DNA from: Galeruca laticollis
Taxonomy: Eukaryota > Arthropoda > Insecta > Coleoptera > Chrysomelidae
Assembly (NCBI GenBank): GCA_963921935.1
Contig: OY998175.1
Location: 266,779,709-266,843,708, forward strand
Reading direction: 5' to 3'
DNA length: 64,000 bases
Part shown: one piece after another, positions 54,675 to 64,000 of the stretch
Numbering within the stretch: the stretch's first letter is position 1
Layout: each line of letters starts with the position of its first letter
Translations under genes and position numbers: made by a program
The notes under the pieces: model-generated
Told to the model about the DNA's origin: nothing
Database searches by the model: none
The model's input: the letters and a program-made list of their open reading frames with translations, nothing else

Positions 54675-55700
54675 CTAGGGATAGATTTTCTGCGTCAAAA
54701 TAAAAGTATGATATATTTGCATCATAAAGTTATACAAATAAATAATGATAATTAGAAGATCAATGCTAGTTTGGATTCAGAACAAAATAGAGATGTAATT
54801 CCAATGCATGTAATGAAGGTGGATGAAGGAAGAGAAAGGATAACAAGAGTAAAATGTATGCTGGAATATAAAGAGAAGATTTCAGAAATAATGAATAATA
54901 ATAGACAACTTTTTGACGATTCACCGAGAAAAGCAAATCATTATGAGCATAAAATAGAAATATATACAGAGAAACCATTTATTCATAGGGGATATCCTAT
55001 ACCTGCAGCATATAAGGAACAGGCAAAGGAAGAATTAGAGAAAATGGAATGAGATGGTGTTATTCAAAAATCAAACACACATTACATTAGTCCGTTAATA
55101 ATTGTCAAGAAGGCTGATAATTCGATTCGTCTATGCTTGGCTGCAAGAAGAATGAATGGAATTTGTAAACCACAATGTGAGGCACCACAGCATGTAAATA
55201 TTCTCTTAACAAAAATAGGAAAATCAACTATATTCACTAAATTAGATCTTAAGAATTCGTTTTGGTTAATTCCATTAAGTCTAGAATCTAGAAACTATAC
55301 TGGTTTTCAAGTGGACGGACAGGTATATGAATTTTTAACAGTACCATTTGGATTACAATAAAGTTCTTCAGCGCTAGTTCGAGCTTTGAGGGAGGTACTT
55401 GAGCCATATCAAGAATTTTGTATTTCATACATTGATGATATCCTTATCTTTAGTAAAAGCCCACAGGAACATCTAAAACATATAGAAAAAATTGTATATA
55501 TTTTAAATAAAATTGGACTGAAGTTAAATATTGATAAGTGTGAATTTTATCAAAGTGAGGTAAAGTATCTGGGTTATAAAATAACTTATAATGGAATAAC
55601 CATAGATGAAAAAAGAATAGAACAGATACAAGAATTTCCTAAGCCTAAAAACTTAAAAACACAAAGGATTTCTTGGAATGATTAACTACTATTCTAAATG
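54675..55700 (+). pseudogene. Element C reverse transcriptase
   Basis: After the protease end, frame 54771-55052 carries the N-terminal RT part ('HYEHKIEIYTEKPF', 'RGYPIPAAYKEQAKEELEKM'). A TGA and a frameshift precede 55137-55361 with 'IFTKLDLKNSFWLIP' (catalytic Asp) and 'TVPFGLQ'. After a TAA, 55386-55685 holds 'FCISYIDDILIFSKS' (catalytic YIDD) and 'EVKYLGYKITYNG'. Catalytic residues persist but the gene is broken at three points or more. Confidence 0.9.
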
Positions 55701-57220
55701 TGTACCTAATTTGGCAGAAAAAGAAAGGCCATTAATACAGTTGCTAAGAAAGAATGAAAAATGGGTTTCGAATGAACGTAGAATAAAGGCATTTAAAGAT
55801 CATAAAGCTTTATCATTTATGGGAATAACAAAATATGGTAACAGCAGAATATATCGGTGGAATTTGCTACTTCAAGAATATGACTTTGAAATAAAATATC
55901 GGCCTGAGTGTATTAACTTCACAGCAGATTTTCTGAGTAGGAAAGATACAGAGAAAACTAAAAAAACTACAGAATTATTGATAGCACATAACAAGATAAA
56001 CACGGCATTAATGGGTTTAAATCAATTGAAACATGAAACAGGGGTTTATGCAAAAAGAACGATTATTGAAAATCAAAAAATCTAGGAGTAAAGGATAAGG
56101 TACAAGAAAAGATGTGTTATCGCGGAATCAAATTAGTAGAGGGATATTAAGTTAAAGTCATTAAAGATCAAGAATTGTATGTGTTAGATGAAGAAACGGC
56201 CGAGCGAGTTTTAAAAGAAATTCATCAAGATTATGGACATGTTGTTGTACGGAAAAAGTGGATGATTTTCAGAGAAAATTATTTTTCTATGCATGATTTA
56301 TTGAGTACCAAAAGTATATGTCAGAATTGTCAAGTGTGTCTGAGAACAAAATACAGAAACTATCATAATTTACATACGGTACACAGTATCAGTGTTAATG
56401 AACCTTTAGAGTTATTCACGATAGATTATCTTAGCAATCTTATAAAGGTTATAATGGAAATAAGAAAATTTTAGTAATATATGATTTATTATCAAAATAT
56501 GTCAAGCTGTATCCAACAGTAAAATGTAACCGAAAAGAAAAAATACGATGTTTAGAAACGTATATAAATGAATATGGCAAGCCAAATAAAATACTAACGG
56601 ATAATGCAACTTATTTTACATATGAACAATTCAAAAGACTCTTTGCACGACAAGATATACAAATTATACATACATCTATAAGAAGACCAAATGCGAATTT
56701 AACAGAAAGACAGGTAGAAGAATGTATCAAGTTTTTGAGATCACAATGTATAAACAACCATAAATAATGGGATGAAAAATTAGGAAATATAGAAAACTAT
56801 ATTAATCATACGCCGAGCCTAGTGACAAATGTAGCACCAGTCACTTTAATAAAAAAAATACAACCAGAGAGACCCTGGAATATAGATAATTTAAATATAG
56901 AAAATTTACAGGAGAAGGCAAAAAGAAACATCATGAAATATAATGAATAATATGAGAAGAAGGAAAAGAAGCAGATAAAAAGACAAATTGAATTTAATAT
57001 TGGAGACAAGGTATTATTAAAAAGACATAGGGTGAGCAACAAAAGGAATGAAACATGTGCTAAATTGCAAGAACCCTATATTGTACCGTTCATTATAAAA
57101 AGGATGTTAGGAAATAACATATATGAACTACTGGAACCAGAAACACAAAAGAACGTAGGGAAATATATACAACTCCTGTATAAATACTATGAAGAAAACA
57201 AAAATGAGACAAAAACATAA
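55701..57220 (+). pseudogene. Element C truncated RNase H and integrase
   Basis: Frame 55678-56085 passes from the RT connection ('YYSKCVPNLAEKERPLI') abruptly to the RNase H end ('DHKALSFM', 'NLLLQEYDFEIKYRP', 'ADFLSRK'). About 100 residues with most RNase H catalytic acids are deleted. Integrase follows: zinc region in 56175-56474 ('IHQDYGHVVVRKKW', 'CQNCQVC'), core with 'LFTIDYLSNL' (first Asp), 'ILTDNATYF' (second Asp, about 56593) and 'NLTERQVEE' (Glu, about 56700) in another frame. The C-terminal part ends at 57220 ('IQLLYKYYEEN'). Several stops. Confidence 0.88.
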
Positions 57221-57278
57221 AAAAAAATTAGGATGATCAACACAATTAATTTATAACACTGAACAAAAATGTTCATTG

Positions 57279-57292
57279 TTATGAGGAGAGAA
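57279..57292 (+). promoter_or_regulatory. Polypurine tract of element C
   Basis: 'atgaggagagaa' immediately before the 3' LTR; primes plus-strand cDNA in this family. Confidence 0.7.
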
Positions 57293-59527
57293 TGTCACAT
57301 ACAGGTTGTCCCATTATTGTAGTGACATGTGTTGATCCCATATTTAATATTTAATTATTTGAAAGAAAGTGGTATTTTGAGAAACATAATAATTTTGAGT
57401 ATAACGAGAAATTAATTAGTGTAGGTATTACAAGAAGGTGTGAAACCGGTGTTAACGTCTGAGAAGGTATACGGAAGTAGGAAATAAGAAGTGTGTTAAT
57501 TGAGAATTGTAAATGATTAGAAAGGAAAATGATTGTTCAATGCGGTTTTATTGTTGGTAGTTGATCTATTAATTTCAATTGAATACAATCTAAGATTGAC
57601 ATGTTTTGTACAACATTCTCTATATCTTTATCACCAAGTTCATTTATACTTAAGATACACATTTGCACATTTTTTGTCTACCAATGTAGAATTTTATTAG
57701 GAGAATAAACTAATGTTGAAAGATTTCAAACTGTGCTTTCATATTTAATATTTTCATTGTATGGTCAGGTTATGTGGTATGTTTGGTATTAATGTAATTG
57801 ATAAATATAGAATGAAATGTGTTATTTGTTGAGAGACATATCTGAACTAAGAAATAAAGACAACTGTGTTCGTGGCTTATTGAATGTAAAGGGAACAACT
57901 TGTGGATTTATATTATTATATTATATGTTCTTGTAATAAGTATAAACCTATGTAGATGTTCATTAACTTCTGAAATGGTACCATTACATAATTCTATTTG
58001 ACTATTTGTTACACAAAAAGGTACAGGTATAATATATAGAAGAAGATGAGAACATTTATGAGGATTTAAAAAGTTTGACAATACATGACATTGATTAAAA
58101 TAAAATAAAATTTCTCTGAACAAGCCTTCAAGGAAACTAAGGAAGGAAGTGAGGAGAGAAGTTGTTGAAACGGGAGACTATTCACTTGAGATTTTTTATG
58201 ACGGGAGAATTTTTATTTCGAGAGAAAGAAAGGTAAAAATAAAATAGATTGAAGACGATTCAGAAATGCAAAATTAACAATAACATAATCAATTCGAAGA
58301 ATAGAACAAATATAATTGAAAATTAAAAACAGTATATGGAAAACAGTGATTAAATATTATGGAATGATGCAAGACTGGGAAAATAGTACGTGAGATTAAT
58401 GTAACCCAGATAGTAGACATAAATAAAAACATATTTAGAACATTGTGAGCCAAATATATAATTTGAGACGTTAATAAATCATTTGAAGAAGAACATTATA
58501 TTGAAAACAGATGTAAATATTTAGGAAAGAAACAAAATGGTAAAGAAATACATGAACCCAACATAAGACAGCGGAACCACACAAATAAAACATATACAGA
58601 CGAGTTTGCGGAAAAAGAACATTAAGCTGAAAAGGTCGGTTAAATTTTATAGTAGTTTTTTCAAAGTAGTGTAATTATTAAATTTGGTTATTTCGTTAAC
58701 AATTTGAGAAAGATCTAGTTAATTTTAGAGTAGTTTCTCAAAGTTGTGTAATTAGTAAATTTGTATATTTCGTTAACAATTTGAGAAAGATCTAGTTAAT
58801 TTTATAGTAGTTTTTCAAAGTTGTGTAATTATTAAATTTGGTTATTTCGTTGATAGTTTGAGAAAGTTCTATTTGATTTTATTGAAATTGAATTTTGAAA
58901 GTAGTGTAAATTATTGAAATTACTTTGTTAACTATTGGATATTATGACGTAAAATTCTTTTTGTTAGTAAATTGTAATTCTAACAGATTTTCTTTATAAG
59001 GTAACCTTAGTATTGAAATCCATCGAGAACAAAGATCTTTGTTTGAGGAATTCAAAAGAAGCAGTCCTGTATGAAGAAATGTAAGAGTTTTTATTATAAA
59101 ATTTAGAGATTATGTTGGTAAAATTTTGAATAGAATAAATTTTGGTCAAGTTAGAATATTTAGCGCACAGGGTGTTTCTTGAATTAAAATTTAGAATATA
59201 AATATATAATTGTAGAACTGTATAAAAATGTTAATTTGAATTTTAAAATAAAAAAGAAAAGAAAATAAAACAAAAGATATATTTGAACACTTCAATTCTT
59301 TCGAGAACCGACTCCCTGCGTATAAGAGATTTTATATATAGCCGAAGCAAATAGATTTACAGAATAATTATATTAAATTTTACTTACCTATTTATGGTAA
59401 GTTGACGTCCTATAACTTTAAACTAAATAGTAATACACCTTATTTATCAAAATTGAATTTAAAGAAATAAATTGTATACATACAATATTTATAATTATAA
59501 TAAATCTGTCGCCGGAAACGTGGGGCA
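57293..59527 (+). repeat. 3' LTR of element C
   Basis: 2235 bp, TGTCAC...GGCA. It preserves the empty site of the DUF7869 element near 57335-57345 and carries about 3 units of the 77-bp repeat. Confidence 0.9.
58634..58880 (+). repeat. 77-bp tandem repeat in 3' LTR of element C, about 3 units
   Basis: Same unit as 49573-49975 but about 155 bp (two units) shorter in total. Confidence 0.9.
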
Positions 59528-59543
59528 TAATAATATATATAAA

Positions 59544-60816
59544 GATGTAGGAATATCGGGTGATATGTAAATAACAACAAAGATATTCATGGGTAATTCA
59601 CGCAAAAAGAAAAAGGGCTAACAGAGTGGTAACTGCGGACATGCATGTTTCTGGCTCATTTGCCGTCCTCGGCACGGTATAACCAAATAAGGATGTGAAA
59701 CTTGGTAGCAGAGATGTTAATCGAAACATGGGAAAACACAAAACAACGGATTTCAGCAGGGAAACCAAACGCTCATTTGTGCCTTCAATTGTAAGATCCC
59801 GAGTTTTCGGGACAACAACCAAGATCGACACGGAGGCGCATATAGCCCCCCTGCCTGAACCTTCTGATCCATAGTAAACAACAAAGAAGATGTAGGAATA
59901 TCGCGTGATATGTAAACAACAACAACAAAGAGATCCATGGGTAATTCACGCAAAAAGAAAAAGGGCTACTGAAACAGAGTGATAACCGCGGATATGCATG
60001 TATCCGGCCCATTTACCGTCCTCAGCATGGTATAACCAAATAAGGATATGAAACTTGGGAGCAAAGATGTTAATCGAAACATGGGAAAACACAACACAAC
60101 GGATTTCAACAGGGAAACCAAACGCTCATATGTGCCTTCAATTGGAAGATACCGAGTTTTCGGGACAACAAACAAGATCGATACGGAGGCGCATATAGCC
60201 CCCCTGCCTGAACCTTTTGACCTATAGTTAACAACAAAGAAGATGTAGGAATATCGCGTGATATGTAAACAACAACAACAAAGAGATTCATGGGTAATTC
60301 ACGCAAAAAGAAAAAGGGCTACTGAAACAGAGTGATAACCGCGGACATGCATGTTTCTGGCTCATTTGCCGTCCTCAGCACGATATAACCAAATAAGGAT
60401 GTGAAACTTGGGAGTAAAGATGTTAATCGAAACATGGGAAAACACAAAACAACGGATTTCAACAGGGAAAACAAACGCTCATTTGTGTCTCCAATTGGAA
60501 GATCCCGAGTTTTAGGGACAACAACCAAAATCGACACGGAGGCGCATATAGCCCCCAGTCTGAACCTTCCGACCCATAGTAAACAACAAAGAAGATGTAG
60601 GAATATCGCATGATATGTAAACAACAACAACAAAGAGATTCGTGGGTAATTCACGCAAAAAGAAAAAGTGCTACTGAAACAGAGTGGTAACCGCGGACAT
60701 GCATATTTCTGGTTCATTTGCCGTTCTCAGCACGGTATAACCAAATAAGGATGTGAAACTTGCGAGCAAAGATGTTAATCCAAACAGAAGAAAACACAAA
60801 ATAACGGATTTCAACA
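59544..60816. repeat. 350-bp satellite, about 3.7 tandem units
   Basis: Units start 'gatgtaggaatatcg' at 59544, 59889, 60242 and 60594 (periods 345, 353, 352 bp). Units are highly similar. Each contains 'gggtaattcacgcaaaaag' and 'ggacatgcatgtttctgg', with an inverted relative at 44548-44667. The fourth unit is cut at the Copia junction. Apparent minus-strand frames recur with the repeat and show no domain. Confidence 0.92.
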
Positions 60817-62646
60817 ACAACTCATAAGAGCCAGAGATATTATCTTCGAGGAACAACCTTTAACTAGATCGACTGAATTTTCACCCGTTGAAGATAAGAA
60901 AAGTACTGAAACTTAAGATGAAAGGAGTTTAGATAGATCTAAAGAAGATATTCTACTAGAAAATCATAAAATAAACGAAGAAGATTTAGAAGAAAGATTT
61001 GAAGAAGAGCCATAATCAGTAGAGAATATATTAAAAAAACATAGAGAAATAGAATTACCTAAGAAGTTTGAATATTTTGTAATGGAGGTATATACGACAC
61101 TTGTAGAATTTAAAGAACCACAGACTCCCGAAGAAGCTATTGATAGTAATTATAAAGACATGTGGCTGGAAGCCATGAATAAAGAAGCAGCATCTTTGAA
61201 AGAAAATGAAACATGGATTCTACAAGATTTACCACCCAGGAATAAAGCAATTTCGTGTAATTGGGTTTACAAAATTAAAACTAATTCTGATGGCTCTATA
61301 GATTAATTCAAAGCTAGATTGGTAGTCAAGGGATTTTCACAAATATATGGTGAATCCTATGAAGAAACTTTTAGTTCTGTTGCTAAATCTGGAACAATAA
61401 GAGCTTTGTTGAGTATAGCTGCTAGTGAGAAAATCAGTTTAAGCCTATTTGATGTCTCTACTGCATTTCTTCATGGATATCTGGAGGAAGAGTTATATAT
61501 GAAACAAACGGAGGGGTATCAAGATGGTACTAGTGAAGTTTGCTGTCTCAAACGTAGCTTGTATGGACTTAAGCAAGCTCCGAGATGCTGGAATAAAAGA
61601 TTCGTAGATTTTCTTATAAACCAAAATTTTTAAGGCAAGTGATGCAGATCCTTGCTTGTTTATCAAGAAACAAGAACATGATATTGGCACTTTATGTTGA
61701 CGATGGACTTTTAGCCACGAGTAACGAAAATCTGGAAAATGAATTTATGAATAATTTGAAAAAAGAGTTTAAAATTACTGCAAAACCAGCTACCTATTTT
61801 TCGGGCTTGGAAATTGACACTAGTAATGTCGGTTCTGTAACAGTGAGTCAGGCAGCTTATATAAGAAGAATCTTGGAACAATTTGGAATGCAAAATTGTA
61901 AGGCGGTGACTACACCAATTATTAAAAGTGACCAATCAGGGAAATAAACTGGAAAAGTAGAAGAAAGTTTCCCTTATAGGCAAGCAGTTGGAGGTCTAAT
62001 GTATCTTATGGTAGGAACAAGACCAGATATTGCGTATGCAGTAGGAGTTGCCTCAAGAACATTAGAAAATACATCTCATGATGATTGGATTCGTGTGAAA
62101 CGTATTTTTAGATACTTCAAAAGTACTATCGATATTGGAATTATCTATACGTCTGGTAACAAATTGAAACATCTTCAAGAGTTTAGCGATGCTGACTATA
62201 GAGGAGATCCTACAACCAGAAGATCAACTACAGGTGTTAATTGTAAATATGCGGGTGGTGCAATCTCCTGGCTTGATTAAAGACAGTCATCAATAGCACT
62301 CTCGACAACAGAAGCAGAAATAGTTGCTGCAAGTGAAGGAGCCAGAGAACTGATATGGTCAAAAAGACTTTATCAGGATATTGTAGGTTTAAAAAATGTT
62401 CCTACACTATCAGTTGATAATGAAGCTCGTATCAAGTTAGCAAAGAACCCAGAATATCACCGAATAACGAAGCATATTGAAATCAGGCATTTCTTTGTAA
62501 GAGATTTGGTAACTGAAGGATGTATTGATATAGAACAGGTTGCTTCGAAACACCAATTCGCAGATATACTGACGAAGTCATTATTCAAGCCAAGAATGGA
62601 TTATATTTTGAAAAATATTGGACTATTGAATATCAAAAGTACTTAA
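60817..62646 (+). pseudogene. pol: Copia pol: reverse transcriptase and RNase H
   Basis: Acidic pre-RT linker, then Copia RT motifs in order: 'DMWLEAMNKEAASLKENETW' (about 61155-61215), 'NWVYKIKTNSDGSID', 'RLVVKGFSQIYG', 'LSLFDVSTAFLHGYLEEELY' (about 61437-61496), 'SLYGLKQAPRCWNKRF' and the catalytic 'LALYVDDGLLA' (about 61684-61715). RNase H: 'GGLMYLMVGTRPDIAYAVG', 'FSDADYRGDPTTRRSTTG', 'SIALSTTEAEIVAASEGARE' and the end 'HQFADILTKSLFKPRMD'. Stops at about 61304, 61631 (plus a frameshift), 61945 and 62278 disable it. RT and RNase H catalytic acids are intact. Confidence 0.92.
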
Positions 62647-62656
62647 TGAGGGAAGG

Positions 62657-62883
62657 TGTTGAAGCTTTTACATTATAGTTACTTTATTGATATACTCTAA
62701 GCTCTACGTACATAGGTGGATTATAAAATAATATAAAAAAATGTCAGCTAGATTGATATATAATTGATTGATGTCAAAAACGATTTTTTTGATAAAAGCA
62801 ATTTTCTAAAAGTTACTACAGTTTTTCTTTAGTAACGTTAACAAATTAAAATAAACAGTTAGGTTCACGGTTAATAACATTCA
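62657..62883 (+). repeat. 3' LTR of Copia element
   Basis: Starts TGTTGAAGC right after the purine tract 'gagggaagg' (62648-62656) and can be ended at ATTCA (62883), giving 227 bp. The right border is inferred, since no second LTR is available. Confidence 0.65.
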
Positions 62884-63006
62884 ACTAAAGTTAGTTGTTT
62901 TTGGACATTCATGTCACGAAAGTCAAAAAGTATATCTCCCAATTCAGAAATTGATATCTGCAATTTATTTTCACTTATAATTGCACAAGTGGTTTGTATT
63001 TTATCG

Positions 63007-63169
63007 GGTAAATTTGGGTTGTTTAATGAGAAACTGTCCTAGCAATTTGACGAGAATAACTGTCAACTATTAAAAACACGACACCGAAGGTGGAGTGTTT
63101 TTAGGTTGACAGTTACTCGAGTCAAATTTCTAAAGGAAACAGTTTAGAATTTGAACAATACAAATTTAC
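63007..63169. repeat. 163-bp palindrome
   Basis: Outer ends 'gtaaatttg' and 'caaatttac'; inner arms 'aactgtcaac..taaaaacac' paired around 'gacaccgaaggtggag'. Near the middle, 'cgagaat' faces 'actcgag'. The loop 'accgaaggtggag' is close to the inverse of the loop in the palindrome at 54.38 kb ('ctccaccttcggtg'). Confidence 0.8.
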
Positions 63170-63459
63170 CCAATATCAATACAAACCTCGAGTGTAATTC
63201 GGCAGGACACTTTAATGAATGAGAAATTTGGAAATATATCTTGCAATATTACATTCAGTTCCTCGATGGAAGTATCTGGCTCAAATGCGTATCTTTTTGC
63301 ATCGCAAAACGTAGAAAATTGTCGCCAGATTGATGATTGCGTCGCAACTGTATTAGTAGGCACACAGGTATTAACAATTTGACTAATTTCGGCGTTCGTA
63401 GACACACCGAATCGACTCATTGTTAGTTCTTGAAAATTCAATAAGTTGTTGACAAACAT
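63166..63459 (-). pseudogene. Crypton-like N-terminal domain fragment
   Basis: A 97-codon frame. From about residue 17: 'RFGVSTNAEISQIVNTCVP', 'TNTVATQSSIWRQFSTFCDA', 'TSIEELNVILQDIF'. The pattern (thr/asn-rich lead, W-x-x-F-x-x-F-C, then an ILxDIF-type helix) parallels the fragment at 19.0-19.3 kb and fits the core-binding domain of Crypton-like recombinases. It sits between two palindromes, which may belong to the same element. No catalytic domain remains. Confidence 0.5.
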
Positions 63460-63638
63460 GCCAAACTATTTATTCTGGTAACCAACACCGCGATAATTGA
63501 TGAACAAATGAATAAGTGAAAAAACCACTAGTGTATTTGTCGCTGTAAAAGTTAAAGCTAACTTTTGCCGCTGTCAAAGTGACAATTGCACTGTGGCATA
63601 TGCTATTTTTTATACATGAGTTAAATTGTCAGTAGTAA

Positions 63639-63810
63639 TATAACAAGAGAGTGAGAATAAATTGAAAATAATTTGACAGATTTTTTGAAAACTTGTTGCC
63701 AGGCAATAGTCACGAGAGCCCGCAGGGCTCGAGTGGCTATTGCCAAATGGCAACAAGTTTGAACAAAATCTGTCAAATTATTTTCTAATTTATGGAACTC
63801 TCGAGTTATA
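63639..63810. repeat. 172-bp palindrome
   Basis: Arms 'taacaagagagt...aataatttgacagattttt...aacttgttgcca..caatag' and inverse, tip 'cacgagagccc-gca-gggctcgagtg'. Bubbles again show GAGA/CTCGA-type words. Confidence 0.85.
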
Positions 63811-64000
63811 TTTGACTAGATTATTTTTTGATTCACAAATTTTTACAATAAAAAAGATCAATAAAACTATCATAAAATTATTGAAAGATTTAATTTAATT
63901 AATTATTACAATATACGAAAATATCGTTGACACATTATGAATATATTAAAAGAATTAACAATTTAAATTAGTACAATGAAAAACGCAATTATTAAAAATA
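63811..64000. other. AT-rich end of window
   Basis: Nothing recognised. Confidence 0.4.

Larger units (their letters stand above)
44743..59527 (+). mobile_element. Gypsy LTR retrotransposon C, old, with two nested insertions
   Basis: A plus-strand element with long LTRs starting TGTCACATACAGG (44743 and 57293) and ending at GGCA (50648 and 59527). The internal region encodes a SAP-like gag, two tandem protease domains, RT, a deleted RNase H and integrase, all interrupted. The 5' LTR contains a DUF7869-type transposon (44793-48312). The second protease contains a foldback element (53952-54674). Removing both gives an element of about 10.5 kb. Confidence 0.9.
60817..62883 (+). mobile_element. 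5'-truncated Copia LTR retrotransposon
   Basis: Contains only the C-terminal half of pol and one LTR. The left edge coincides with the satellite. Gag, protease and integrase are absent. Confidence 0.88.

Noticed and set aside
59598..60856. Repeated minus-strand frames of 60-130 codons in the 350-bp satellite
   Set aside because: They recur with the repeat unit, differ in length by chance stops and show no domain.

Overview
The window looks like nuclear DNA of an insect, or at least an arthropod. It is AT-rich and has spliceosomal-type introns, an I/Jockey-type LINE, Penelope-like elements, Gypsy and Copia LTR elements, a Tc1/mariner relative, Crypton-like recombinase fragments and a DUF7869-type transposase gene. 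Species and order cannot be fixed from the sequence. I see no intact single-copy host gene. The only host-like coding trace is a short fragment resembling the UEV domain of ESCRT-I subunit Vps37A, at about 43.7-43.95 kb. Nearly everything recognisable is transposon, in several nested layers.

Layout. 1.2-3.3 kb: decayed LINE. 3.68-7.63 kb: decayed Gypsy element (M1). 8-18.4 kb: Penelope-derived inverted repeats and endonuclease traces holding a mariner-type transposon (11.2-13.2), a MITE (13.4-14.0) and a gag-only Gypsy remnant (14.2-16.0), then another LINE fragment (17.6-18.4). 19-25 kb: sparse AT-rich DNA with Crypton-like fragments and a 210-bp palindrome. 26.2-32.1 kb: two Penelope copies in inverted orientation, split by a second Gypsy element of the M type (M2, 27753-31792, minus strand). 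32.2-42.7 kb: a young, nearly complete Gypsy element (B, minus strand) with LTRs of about 2.1 kb, sitting in a TA microsatellite. 44.7-59.5 kb: an older Gypsy element (C, plus strand) with LTRs of about 2.2 kb; its 5' LTR contains a 3.5-kb DUF7869-type DNA transposon and its protease gene contains a 723-bp foldback element. 59.5-60.8 kb: 350-bp tandem satellite. 60.8-62.9 kb: 5'-truncated Copia. 63.0-63.8 kb: two palindromes around a Crypton-like fragment.

The most unusual system is the M-type Gypsy pair. Both copies encode a Gag with an N-terminal SAP-like motif and zinc knuckles that runs directly into integrase, with protease, reverse transcriptase and RNase H missing at the same junction. 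Behind the integrase the polyprotein continues into a TARG1/OARD1-like macrodomain (ADP-ribose binding or hydrolysis) and a canonical C-x7-C-x5-C-x3-H zinc finger. M2 keeps this as one 859-codon frame. The two copies have different target-site duplications (ATAA, TTAA) and diverged U3 regions, so the RT-less form seems to have moved repeatedly with RT supplied in trans.

Other notable items: element B has a textbook A AAU UUC -1 frameshift site at its gag-pol junction, and a 7-bp tandem duplication that breaks its protease frame. Element C has two protease domains in tandem. Hammerhead-like ribozyme cores lie in the Penelope termini. A set of palindromes shares CTCGAG-like mismatch bubbles. 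Most coding regions are pseudogenes; those with long open frames are M2 Gag-IN-macro, B gag, B pol and the DUF7869 transposase.
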